Assembly (NCBI GenBank): GCA_964036665.1
Contig: OZ038528.1
Span: 2,424,501 to 2,488,500, forward strand
Origin: Gordius sp. MW1
Taxonomy: Eukaryota; Nematomorpha; Gordioida; Gordea; Gordiidae
Direction of reading: 5' to 3'
Length of the DNA: 64,000 nucleotides
A program made the translations under genes and the position numbers. Numbering within the stretch: position 1 is the stretch's first letter; every line of letters begins with the position of its first letter. Below, piece after piece: positions 24,601 to 34,969 of the stretch. The notes beneath the pieces were generated by a model. The model saw nothing but the letters and a program-made list of their open reading frames with translations, did not search any database and had not been told where the DNA came from.

Positions 24601-25761
24601 TCTACAACCTTGGGATCCAATTTTGTGATAGGATTTATTTCAAGATCTCCTAATTATCAAGAATTTAAAATACATTTAAGGACTTATTCTTAGAGCAATC
24701 AAAAGAATTCTGTCACTTATATTTGCATTACGATACCTAAAATTTGACTGTTTAATTCGGTCTTCTTCTCTGTCAAACGTTCTGATATTAGATCTGCCAT
24801 ACTATGCCTTATCTCGTTGTCTGAATTCATAAATTTTTCAAATGCTAATTCATCATCCTTTGATAATTCCTAATTAAAAAAGAACATGTCTTAATAATCT
24901 TTATCATAATCTATATAATCTTTTAATCAACTTCAAATTAGGCAAATTTGGCATTAAAGCCACACCCAGTTTAAAAAATAGTGGATTAGATGAGAATTTA
25001 GCATTTAAAATTTTAATATCCTATTATGAGTGTGAATTCCCAGGCATTTATTGTTCTACCATTTATACTTATCTTTAAATTTAAACACATTCGTTAGATA
25101 ATCTTATAATCATAAAAATGATTGGTTATTAATTTCGAGTAATAAATTATTTATAAAAAAGAGCCTTATTCAAATTAGAATTTTTTAAAAATGATTATCA
25201 CATATATTATAAAAGCATTGTATGTTAATAACCAGTAATTAGGTATCAAATAATGTTAATTGTTTATATACAAGTGTATAAATTATTACAAGTCAGGCAA
25301 GTGATCATTGTGTTATTTAAGAGATATTTAAAAGCTCTAATATTAAAAGAACTTACTGTATCTTCGTAATATAATTCTGAAGATTCATTAATATTATCCT
25401 CATATTTTTCAATAGCTATTTGCATTTCTTCATTTAAAATATTATCAGAATTTAGATTTGGGCAGGGGTTTGTACTATATAAATAAGGTAGATGCTAATT
25501 TCTTTACCTTTCTATACAATCAGTGAATTCTTTTAATTGTTCCTTGGCTTGAGAAATAATTTTACAAGATAATTTACAATCAATATACTAAAAATAAACA
25601 AAAAATAAAAAAATTGTTATATACTTTCAAGCGTTCAGATTTAATTTTAAAACTCTGTCTATCTTTAGTTTTTGTTTCATTTAATATTTGATCGGACAAA
25701 GAAACACGATATGTTGCATTATCCTTTTTTTTACTAATGCGCTTATTTAATTTTCCCATTT
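21657..25761 (-). CDS. BYSL: Bystin / ENP1 (18S rRNA maturation factor), 8 exons
   Basis: Bystin acts in the nucleolus and in pre-40S particles for 18S rRNA processing and export. Exons: 25761-25625, 25587-25508, 25474-25357, 24869-24737, 24649-24406, 23346-23268, 22591-22299, 21900-21657, all GT-AG. The protein is about 442 residues (human 437). Conserved blocks are '[20 protein letters not shown]' (about 185-204), '[13 protein letters not shown]', 'LLPRVRDDI', 'FKGILIPL', 'CTLREA', 'LHSCAAILK' and '[10 protein letters not shown]'. The start at 25759-25761 (MGKLNKR...) is right for the family, but the eight-T run at 25725-25732 puts the rest of exon 1 ([17 protein letters not shown]) one base out of frame. 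A ninth base would restore it, so this is a sequencing or assembly indel or a real lesion. The stop codon overlaps an AATAAA signal. Introns carry a TA-MITE and a TTAA-flanked element. Confidence 0.93.
22714..22913. mobile_element. TA-flanked MITE, GTGTTGTAAAAACGGCTGGG family
   Basis: It begins GTGTTGTAAAAACGGCTGGG and ends with a diverged complement finishing acaacac. TA dinucleotides flank it (22712-22713 and 22914-22915), consistent with Tc1/mariner-type mobilisation. It contains several 'ggtcgac' palindromes and no ORF. It lies in the bystin intron between exons 6 and 7. Confidence 0.82.
23647..24252. mobile_element. TTAA-flanked inverted-repeat element (piggyBac-like) in bystin intron
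   Basis: TTAA lies on both sides (23643-23646 and 24253-24256), and the ends ccctcgagaggattc and gaatactctcgagag are inverted. A second inner motif (gcgagag-attcgtggggtata) recurs near each end. TTAA targets are the signature of piggyBac. The interior frame 23868-24068 has a short Cys-rich stretch ([14 protein letters not shown]) that may be a scrap of the piggyBac C-terminal Cys-rich domain, but this similarity is weak. Confidence 0.7.
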
Positions 25762-26389
25762 GATAATATTATCCACTTTGACAATTAGTCACTTAACACT
25801 AAACAGTACATATTTACTCTAAAAATTTTCATTTACATAGCAAAATTCAATGTAAAAATTTATACAAAACCTGTTGTGTAATTGTTGTTGCGCATTAGCC
25901 TCCTAGCGATCCTATGTTTTTACTCCTCCCCCCCCCCTTTCCTGGCATCATTTTAAGACTTTCCCTTCCCCTTATGATAAATATTACACCTTATTTCCGT
26001 ATAACTGTTAGTGTACATAATTGTGTGTTTCATAACTTCAATTTAACTGGAGCAGACCAGAAACCAAACGGGGATAATCACAAATTAAAGATTTAACACA
26101 TTGACATTGATGATTTAAAGAGATTCTCCTTTGTTTCCCTAAAATATATATACCAAAGATAATTATTATTACCGTTAAAAATTTTTCCTTGCTTTTATCA
26201 AATTTCTGTTTTCTGAAAAAACGGCATTTTTTATGGAATTAAATTGGTACAATGTATGTAAGTAGATAATTACATTTTATCACCTTTGAATTTATTATAT
26301 TTAATCTTTAGTATATATAGATATTTTTTTAATAGGCATTTTTTATTAAATGAAACTATAAAAAACTATAAAAATCATATGCCAGGTAA
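25762..26389. other. Bystin upstream intergenic region, no gene seen
   Basis: AT-rich DNA with a C homopolymer at about 25929-25937. It should contain the bystin promoter and 5' UTR, but I see no distinct TATA or initiator that I would call. Confidence 0.45.
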
Positions 26390-26891
26390 ACATTCAAAGA
26401 TTGCGATAGCGTTGAAATGACAAATAATGATTCCTTTCTGTTTAATGAAAAAAATTTCCCTATTGTCAAGGGTATTGGCAGCAATACAGCTTCCCAATTC
26501 TTTCAGAAGGGCTTGGGTTTTAGGACCTTGTTGTAAGGGTAGTGGTCACTATAGGGGAGAAAAGCAGTGTGGAATTAAGTTCTGCGTATTTAGCGGAATT
26601 TAATCTTTCAGAATCAACAAGGGGGTCTTGGTTTTGGTTTGAGGGAGCAAAGGCGTCCGGACAAGTGTAGTCCCAAGCTAGGCATAGCCCTTTTGCCCAT
26701 GGGATGAGGGTCTGTCCATCAGGTCTCTTCTTGTCGCTAAGGCAAAGACCATTAGGCTCCAATTGGGAGGGGAAGCCCGCCTTTTTGAATGTCTTCTGTA
26801 GAAGAGCATTAACAGATGTGAATGTTTTTATTTTAATTTTGACAATTATTAAATAATAAAAATATAATAACGCAGATACGGTTACGAACAA
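26390..26891 (-). pseudogene. 5'-truncated endonuclease-tailed non-LTR retrotransposon (C-terminus)
   Basis: The minus strand encodes 'KKRPDGQTLIPWAKGLCLAW' followed by 'DYTCPDAFAPSN', the RPD...D-x-T core of a restriction-like PD-(D/E)XK endonuclease domain. 'SERLNSAKYAELNS' and, after a frame break, a 'LLKELGSCIAANTLDNREIF' tail follow. The same domain order occurs in the longer copy at 27501-30540, but the sequences differ clearly, so this is a separate insertion of a related family. Confidence 0.75.
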
Positions 26892-26939
26892 ACCGAACGG
26901 ATGACTAGAATTTAAAAAAAATTAAGAAAGATAAAATTT

Positions 26940-27186
26940 CCCACTGACTCATCCTGCCGCTTAAGCTTCATGCAGATCTTGGAGCATGAGCATTTGTGTT
27001 TAGCCTCCTGACTTTGAGTGGCATACCGAGAGATAGCTTTAAGTTTAAAACCCTTAACCCCCCGCCAGTCTCCACCGAACTTTTTTGTTTCTCTGTGCTG
27101 TGGGGATTATTTCTAATGCACGTCGCACCATGCTGAAGCGATTCGAATCCAGATAGAAAAACTTTAAAATATTTACCAGGCATCAC
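26940..27186. other. Unassigned GC-richer block with a 72-codon minus-strand frame
   Basis: The block is less AT-rich than its surroundings and has an open minus-strand frame ending 'RRLNTNAHAPRSA'. I do not recognise a domain. Its position between two endonuclease-tailed retroelement copies suggests it could be element 5'/3' UTR or a SINE-like unit. Function unknown. Confidence 0.3.
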
Positions 27187-27500
27187 ACAATTTTAATTCT
27201 TCCATATGCCTAATCTCAAAGTTATTTTCGTTTAAATTTCTTAATCTATAAATTTTTGCCCCCACCTGTTTGGGGATCAGGACTAATATCCATTTAGGCT
27301 TACCTCAATTGTTTCGATAGCAAATTCTTTGGTTTACATTAAACCTGGATACATCTAGGTAATGTTTGGTGTTCAGCTTAAAAAACAGGTAAATACCTTA
27401 ATTTAAGGTATAAAAATTTAAGCACGATCAGGATCCCGTGGTGACTTGGGATAAGGTGCCAGCCATGTACTGTACTTCGTTACTTCTGCTATGTTAAACA

Positions 27501-30500
27501 TTTTTTTTTTAAGATAAAATTTGTTTATTATATATATTTAAACATAATATTAAACGGTACAAATATATAATAATGATATTAAAAAAAACATTATATGAGT
27601 AATATGTTTTCATCTTCCTCTTTTAGAAGAGGCCAGGAATCCAAAAAAGATTTGAAATTAAATTTTGCAATTAAGATGGCTATTGATTGTTTTAATAAAA
27701 ATGCGGGGGAATATTTGGAGGGAGGGGATCGCCTGCCTATTTCTTTGAATAAGCCAACGCCATTTTTCCATAGGATCCTGAACAGGAGGAAACTATTGGG
27801 ATAAAAATACTAGAGTCCAAAAGGGCCTTGTATTTTTGGAGCTTGCGTTCTTCGGCGAGGGCCATGGGGTCATAATTAAGATTAGAGGGGGCAAATAGGT
27901 CTATGCATGTAAAATCCCACTTTAAAGGGAGACCATTTTCCCATGGGACTAGCGATGAACCGTCAGGGGACGCATTCGACCTTCAAGGGCAGGATCTGAA
28001 GGTTCAATGAATGGAATTTGGGCCTTTCTAAGGGCTGACTGGATAATAGAATTAATTTTAGAGTGTCGCAAGTGTCTAAATTTATTAAGTCTGAAGTGTA
28101 ACGGGTGGCGTGCTTCTTCATCCACAGGCAGGTTGCAATTTTTACAGGCATATGCCTTTGTGTATTTTATTCCAAGGCGTAGTGCTACATTGTAGGATAG
28201 CTCGCAATCTTCTAACATGATATTGAAAAACCTGCTAGGAAAAGCCTCTAGCCATTCATGTCCAGATTTATCAAACACCAAAGATCTAAGGTTGTAATGT
28301 TGTTTGGTATCGCAGCTCGAAAGGAGATAAGCAACGGAGCGCGAAACCAAACATGCATCCCAATCCTTTTGATTTGGTGTTTGTGGTGGTGAGCTTTCTG
28401 GTAGAACATTTAAAATTCCAAAGGGATAGGGCCTGTATAAATGTTTCAAGGGGGTATGAGATTAGTTTAGCGACGATGGATTTTGAGGATAAGTGGGATG
28501 ATATAAATGAGGCCAAGGATAAGGAGCTTGGTGAACGAATTCCCAGACCTTCAGATTTTGTTGGTAAGCTTGTAGCCAGGTGTTAGTATCGAATGATAAG
28601 TTCAGGGTGGATTCGATGACAGATTTTATGTGGGTTTCGAAATTATGTAAAATATGTGTATGCAAAAATGCGCTTGTTGATCGGAAGCAAAATAATATTT
28701 TGGCTAATTAAAGTAGTTTTTCAATATGTAAAATGGGTGATGGGCGGGCATAAGCTTAAAAATTTCATTTTTACATTTTAAATTTTTAAGGTTATTGTCG
28801 AGATAACTTCTTAAGCATTCAGGACCGCCTATTGGAGAACCTAGTAATACCTCGTCCTTCTTGAGGCGTAGAAAGGATGCAAAGGATGGGTGGATGTCAG
28901 TTGTGCTGTCAGAATAAATTTCGCATTTTGTCGCGTTTAATGATAGGTTAAGTTTTATGTAGTATTCATTAATGATGTTAAGAGCTTTGATTAGCTCTTC
29001 CGTGGTGCCTGATAGGGTGGCATCGTCGAGATACCATACGTTTAATCTCAAATTGCATTTGTCGTTGATTTCATCTATTAATGGTTTGATGGCCATACAA
29101 AATAAGGGGGGGGGGCCAAGGGGGTCCCCCTGTTGAATGCCCTCAGCTGAATCAATGAAAAATTGTCCAAATTTTAAAATAGACGGGGTGCCATAACTTA
29201 AAAGAATGTAGTTGGCATATTGGGGAAAAGCATCGATGAAAGTGTTAATAAAGGAATTTCTATTTAGGTTGTTAAAGGCATTTTGAAAGTCTAATTTTAT
29301 AAAAGACTCGCTAGGCGGTAAATTTTCAAGGGTCAATCTAGCAGCATGCGTAGCTATTTCACAACCCCCTTTAACACCGAATCCTAGCTGATGAGGCATT
29401 AGAGATGGGGATAAATTATGCTTGATTGATTTGCATATAACTTTAGATATGATTCTCCGGAAGACTCTGCCGATGGCGATCGGTCTTAGAGTTTTGTTCT
29501 GTTTTTGAATAGCAAGTAACTTGGCCCCGAAAATTATTGGTCGTACTTCTTGAGGAATGTTGCCATTAATAATTAAATTGCAAAATTTAGTTAGTGCAAC
29601 GAGCAGAATTGAAGAATTGATATTTTCAATTTTAATAAGATCTTGAAGATAAATTGGTTTGATACCATCCAAACCTGCAGCAGAGTCAATTGGAAAGGAA
29701 TGGATAGCTTCACTAATTTCTGAGGATTCTAGGGTTAAGTTGGATGGCACAAGGGGGAAGCAATACTGAGACAAATGTTTTGGGTGTTTGGCAAGGAGGT
29801 GTTCATATGATTCCTGACTAGGGGTTACAATTGGATTGTTCTCCTCTAAAAGTCTCATGGCTCCTTTTATATTAAAAGAGTGAATATTCCTGGATATCCT
29901 AGTTGCTGTTTGTTTTGGAGTTGATGATATTAATTTTCGTTCATCAGGTGTATAATCTGCAAGTGTATTATTAATGTCAAAATTCAAAATTTAATTTTTA
30001 ATTTTTTGTGATAGGTTTGTTTCCTTAGATTTGGGTGGGGCCAAAATGTGAGAAGAGAATTTGATTAATTTCTCCCATGCAACAATGTTGTGTGGGTCAC
30101 TTATGATAGTATTTAGCAAGTTTATTAAAAATTGTTGCAAACAAGGTCGTGCTCCTCTTGGAATTCTTGAAATTGTGGGGGTGAAGCCTGTGCCAAAAGG
30201 ACTTTACTCCATGTTAAATCAGGAGGCTCATCACTGTAATAAACATTATTAGGGGTAGCTGAGAATGTACTAGAGTTAGGTATAATGTCAAAATTATTAT
30301 TAGATTCTATTTCTAGTGCTGTAGGAGGACATATTATATTTGGAGGGGCCAGCTTACCAGATGAAGGGCATTTAGCTGATAATGGGCCATGGGGGACAAA
30401 ACAATTTTTTTTGTTTAAACAAATGTTCCTCTTACATGTAGGGCATAGAGATTTAAGTGCTACCATGGGTGTAAGGTGACAAATAAAGATTAATAAGAAT

Positions 30501-30540
30501 TTTAAACGTGCAAGGTTGAAATTCATAGGGTATGTGTTAT
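27501..30540 (-). mobile_element. Degenerate non-LTR retrotransposon with C-terminal restriction-like endonuclease
   Basis: Read on the minus strand, the layout is: an N-terminal Cys cluster (about 30460-30410, 'LCPTCKRNICLNKKNC'); a linker with the 'W-x-x-L-x-x-F' segment; a reverse transcriptase (29987-28704) with 'SFIKLDFQNAFNNLNR' (motif A), 'QQGDPLGP' (motif B) and 'VWYLDDATLSG' (motif C with LDD rather than YADD); then a C-terminal CKNC...H...RHLRH finger and RPDG...DFTC endonuclease core (about 28160-27870). The RT and C-terminal regions are broken by at least four stops or frameshifts. A T10 run at 27501-27510 marks the poly(A) end. C-terminal endonucleases of this type occur in R2/NeSL/CRE-like elements; I do not assign the clade. 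Confidence 0.85.
28704..29987 (-). pseudogene. Reverse transcriptase ORF (427 codons) of the endonuclease-tailed element
   Basis: This is the longest open frame in the window. It covers RT motifs in order: 'PIAIGRVFRRIISK', 'HQLGFGVKGGCE', 'KLDFQNAFN' (catalytic Asp), 'QGDPLGP', 'WYLDDATLSG' (the two catalytic Asps), 'NATKCEI' and 'LLGSPIGG'. It is open internally, but an in-frame stop separates it from the N-terminal Cys cluster, and stops or frameshifts separate it from the endonuclease. It is therefore a fragment of a dead element. Confidence 0.88.
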
Positions 30541-31359
30541 ATTGTTATTATGCCTTTATGTAATAACATAAGTCTGTTTATTCTCATATTTAAGTGGTAT
30601 ACAGCAAAAGTAGGTTGTTATGCAATATAAATTTAACCCTTTAAGGTGAGATCAGGGAGTACATAAATGAGCACAGTAAAATTTTATATTGCATAAATGA
30701 AAGATAATATGAAACATAAAATTATATTTATCTCAAATTTTGATAATCTGTTTTAAAAAGATTAAACCATTTATCCAGGGAAGATCAGGGTTTATTGGTA
30801 TGAATATATAATTGGGTATTGCCTGTGGCTAGGATTGTTCTGTAATCATCATATTAAATTAAAATGACGTTTGGGCTATAACACTCATGAAGTTATTTAT
30901 TTTGAGCTCATGGGAAATCAAAGATTTATAGTAAAAATAGTCTTTCCAGAATGTGTTTATGTAGTACACGTTTACAATACATGCATCTTGTGTGCTATAT
31001 CTACAATTGTGAGTTCGATGGACTGCCCCACAATTTCCCCCCTCCCCTCCCGCTTTATGTAAGCTGCGTTTGTAAAATGCCACTTGCTAGCGCTGAGGGT
31101 GCTGGCAATCGAAAAGAATAACAACACAATATATTATTATCACCCTGTATACACAGAAAATTATTCCTTTGTAGTTTTTATTTATTTTCTTCGCGACTGG
31201 TTTTTTCCCCCATTCGCGCGATTATGTCTTGCGGCAGTTACTACCATATATAATATTAGTATTCAGTTAATTACAAAAGTGTAAATAAAATAATATTGTA
31301 TATAATTCGTCAATGGAATAAAATATTTTAATACTTATAATAGCAAGGGGGCATGGTGG
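30541..31359. other. Intergenic DNA, no gene seen
   Basis: No conserved frame. A less AT-rich patch at 30950-31100 contains short C runs. Overlapping frames of about 65-75 codons on both strands show no known motif. Confidence 0.45.
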
Positions 31360-31361
31360 TA

Positions 31362-32868
31362 CAGTCAAAATCGCTTAAGTGAGAATTTCTGGGCCTTAAT
31401 TAAAAAAATAATTCTCATTTAAGCGATTTTTAGCACTTATACGATTAATTTAATTATTTAATTTATGAAGAGTTTTGCACTCGTGCTATATTTATGAAGC
31501 TATAGATTCCAAAAATTAATATCCGTAACATATAATTTATGTATATATACATAAATTATTTAGATAAAGTTAATATTTTAAGCATACTTAACTTTATGCA
31601 CTTTTAATGCAAATCAGCAACAGCTGACATGTGTTGCATACATTTAAAATTTATAAATTTTCTAATATATGAAACGATCTAGATAAACATTGATTTATAT
31701 TTGTCTTATTTATACATTCTATAGTAATATCCAATCAGAGGATATATATTCTAAAATTTACTATTTTAATAGTATGTTTGTTAAATTATATAATAAACTT
31801 ATGAAATCTTAAATGAATTTATATCATGTATTATTAATAAATCTTTGTTTTGTACTTGTCTTATATTTGCATATCTTAGATTATTACTAAAAATGGTTTC
31901 TTCACATTTGAAATAAAACTAAACAAAAATTACTGTGATAAGTTTATTTAAATATACAAATTATTTAGTAAAATATTGTGTTATAAGTTGCTGATGACTT
32001 TCACATTTAAAGAGTTTATTTTCAATAAGGATTCAAATAAAGATCTTGTCATCCAAAACTTTTTGTTTGAATAGTAATTAACTGGTATTATTTTATTTTT
32101 AAAGCACCGTGGCTTTTGGTATTTTCCAAAACAAACATTTGTTTGTCAGTGCCTGTCTGATTTGTTAAAAAAAGTATGGTGAGTCTTTCTTTATTTGATT
32201 TTAAACCCATGACTTTTTCGGTATTAAAAGCAAAAGTGCTTTTGCTTCCAGCTTTGTAAAATAAACCTGTTTCATCACAATTGTAAATATTATCTGGATC
32301 AAAGGCTAATTAAAAATTATAATAAAAACTTGATCTTTGATGATAAAAATTAATTTAAAAAATTTACCTTCATTAAAATGATTTGAAAAAGATTTAGCCT
32401 TTGTAAGAAGCAAAGGACCATTAATTGCACATTGTTTTGAACTAATTTCAGAGAACCATTTTAGAAGGGCTTGTTCTGTCTTTATATATTGTGCTATGTA
32501 AATTAAATAATTTTTATAGTTGTTTTCAAATCGGTAGCATTTTTGCATATACGGTATATTGTTCCTAATCCCACATTGTAATTTTTGGCTAAAGTTGATT
32601 TACTGGTAAGTTTGGCTTCTTCTATAATTTTCAACTTTTCATGATAAGTTAAAAAAATTTTCATTGTCACTTAACCACATATTATCAAGTATAAAAATAA
32701 TAAAATACCTTTAAAATTTTCCTAGTAATGCGATTTTTATCACTTATACAATTCTCACTTATAAATATATTTTGCGCAAAATTTAAACGATGTGTTCAAA
32801 ATATCGCGGTTATTTATCATTTATAAATATTACCATTTATCCGATTCTCACTTATACAATTTCGACTG
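31362..32868 (-). mobile_element. pogo/Tigger-like transposon, copy 1 (truncated transposase)
   Basis: It begins CAGTCAAAATCG and ends with the complementary ATTTCGACTG. TA flanks it (31360-31361 and 32869-32870). The minus strand encodes a broken transposase: an N-terminal helix-turn-helix (about 32665-32545), a CENP-B-type segment ('ALLKWFSEISSKQCAINGP'), the first catalytic Asp block ('YNCDETGLFYKAGS') and 'GLKSNKERLTTLFLTNQTG'. The frame ends just before the second catalytic Asp. Compared with copy 2 it has an extra deletion of about 60 bp near 32510. Confidence 0.88.
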
Positions 32869-33179
32869 TATAGGTTTTGTCTTTGAACAAGAGCTCGCCG
32901 GTACAAATTCTGCTTTCGGCCCTTTCTTTCAAAAGATGTAAAATATATCACATCGTCTACACGGCTCTCAGGCCTGGATAGCCGAGCCTCACCCCCCCCC
33001 CCCCCCCCACCCTCCTTCAAATATCTAAAAAAGCTGATCATCTAGCGTGACAAATAGCTATTAGGAATTTTGGTAATAACACTTTAAGCATTTTTTAATT
33101 TTTTCAATATCTTGATACCTTTTTAACTGTCCTCAGAGCTAGGAACGTACGGTGGAGTTAATACCTGGTTAATTTTATG

Positions 33180-33565
33180 CGTAAAACATAATTATTTTAA
33201 ATCGAGGCTAACAAATACCTTGCCGGTATTCCACCAATTCTGGAAATCCATACGATCCTATTAATTCGTAAAAATAGCAATTGTTTATTAGATATGTAAA
33301 ATATTTCAATAAACTCCGTTCAACCTAAAAAAGCATCTACAACTAAGATAAACCGTTGTTTATCTAATTTGAAAAAACCGATGTATATATGCTCCCAAGG
33401 GAATCTAGGATGCAGCCACATAGATTATCTATCCCTACTCATTGGTGCATCAAGTTTACAAAGCTCACACTGGATAACAAATCTTCGATTAATTGGGGCC
33501 AATAAACGTATTGTCTGGCCAAACCTTTTATCTCACAGTCCATCTAATCTAATATATTTAGCATT
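33180..33565 (-). pseudogene. Ty3/gypsy-type integrase relic
   Basis: The minus strand encodes, with frame breaks, the HHCC-type zinc-binding run 'GLARQYVYWPQLIEDL', then 'QCELCKL', 'HPRFPWEHIYIGF', a core start 'ILVVDAF' and 'GSYGFPEL'. This is the order of a gypsy integrase leading into its DDE core. The residue corresponding to the second Asp (usually TDNG) reads as a different sequence. It is too broken to be functional. No LTRs were identified. Confidence 0.72.
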
Positions 33566-34969
33566 TCAAGACAAAGCTAAACAAGTACCACTAACCTTTG
33601 GTTTTTAAGAACATCCTTTTATATATAATTAGTTCAAAACATATTTAAAAGGAGCGGTTATGATAAATTTATAGTCCATGCCTGACAAAATAACTTTTAC
33701 TTTATTAAATTCAGGATCTTCATTACTTTTTTTAACATATTATTTAAATCTAGAATATTTTAAGAAAAGAAGAAACTCCGATGGAATGAATTATCGTTCA
33801 AACGTTGGGTACATCAGCCAAATAAATATCCACACCTTTGCCCTATTTAATGGTCTATATAAGTTTAACTATCATTACAAGTCAACCTTGTGGCGCATGG
33901 AACGAATTATTATCATTGATTTTCATGATATTAAAGCATCAAATTTAGGAGGTCTGCGATGCACTGCTGCTGAACTAATATGTGTATCAAATAATATTAA
34001 TATTAACTTGGACTTTTATATTTTGATAGTTTTGAACGGTTTGAAATTTATTACTTTAATGAAGTTTATAATATCGGCCTTGACAAATAATTATGATCCG
34101 GATTTCGATATTAGACGAGAATAATCTGGAATAAATATAAGGACAACTTTGAATAAATTAATAATTTTGGTTTAACGTTTTTAGCGGAAAAATGATATAT
34201 CAATTTTTTGTGTGTGTTGTATACGTTGATTTCCATTATGGGTGGAGAAAGTATTTTTGAAAGGAAAAATAAATTGTGTTTTTACTTGTGTTAAAAGCTT
34301 GCACGGATGCGATATCCGAGGTTCGGGCTGGAAATTATAAAATACCTACAAGGTCGGGTTTGGGTGAATAATTTTTAAATACCTTTAGGTCGAGTCGAAG
34401 GTTATGAATTTAACCAACTTTCTCTTAATACGCAAAACGATATTCTTTTCTCTAAATTTAAATTTTGTCCCTCATAAAGAATATTTTTAAGGTTCTCTTA
34501 ATTTTATCTACTATCTTCTAAAATAATGCTTTTGTACCCAATATCTTAAAGTTAGGGTCGAATTACATGTACATGCTTAATTTATATCTTTCATTTGTTT
34601 AGACGCCATTTTCCAATTTGGATTTAACTTAATTAACTAATCAACAATAATCATTTTGTTTTAATATGAAACATCTAGAAAATTCTCTTAACTTTTAAAA
34701 GATAGTATTCACGTTATATACGCATAGAATTATATATTTCCATATTAAAAGTGTGCGGTGTGGAGCTGTTATCGTTTTTAAAAAATACAATTTGAGAAAT
34801 TAAGACATTTTGAAATTGTGGAGAGTCTATTCTTGTCAATGTCCCACTTTAGCGCTATGCCCATTTCTGCTCTTCGAGTAGAGAGAGTGCATTTCCGACT
34901 GCTGGGCCAAAGGGCAAATTTGCGACCCAAAATTGTGGATGCATTTATACTTATACATATTTATAATCT
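33566..34969. other. AT-rich stretch next to integrase relic; unassigned 148-codon plus-strand frame
   Basis: A 148-codon plus-strand frame (33678-34124) is open but lacks any motif I recognise. It is probably the antisense of decayed gypsy coding sequence, since gypsy RT/RNase H would lie here relative to the integrase at 33180-33565. About 34310-34400 has cgggttcggg-like repeats related to hAT subterminal sequence. No gene is called. Confidence 0.4.

Noticed and set aside
28007..28586. Plus-strand frames at 28007-28195 and 28353-28586
   Set aside because: They are antisense to the C-terminal region of the endonuclease-tailed retroelement and show no motifs of their own.
33678..34124. 148-codon plus-strand frame
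   Set aside because: No motif, and it lies where decayed minus-strand gypsy pol would be expected. I treat it as antisense of a relic rather than a gene.
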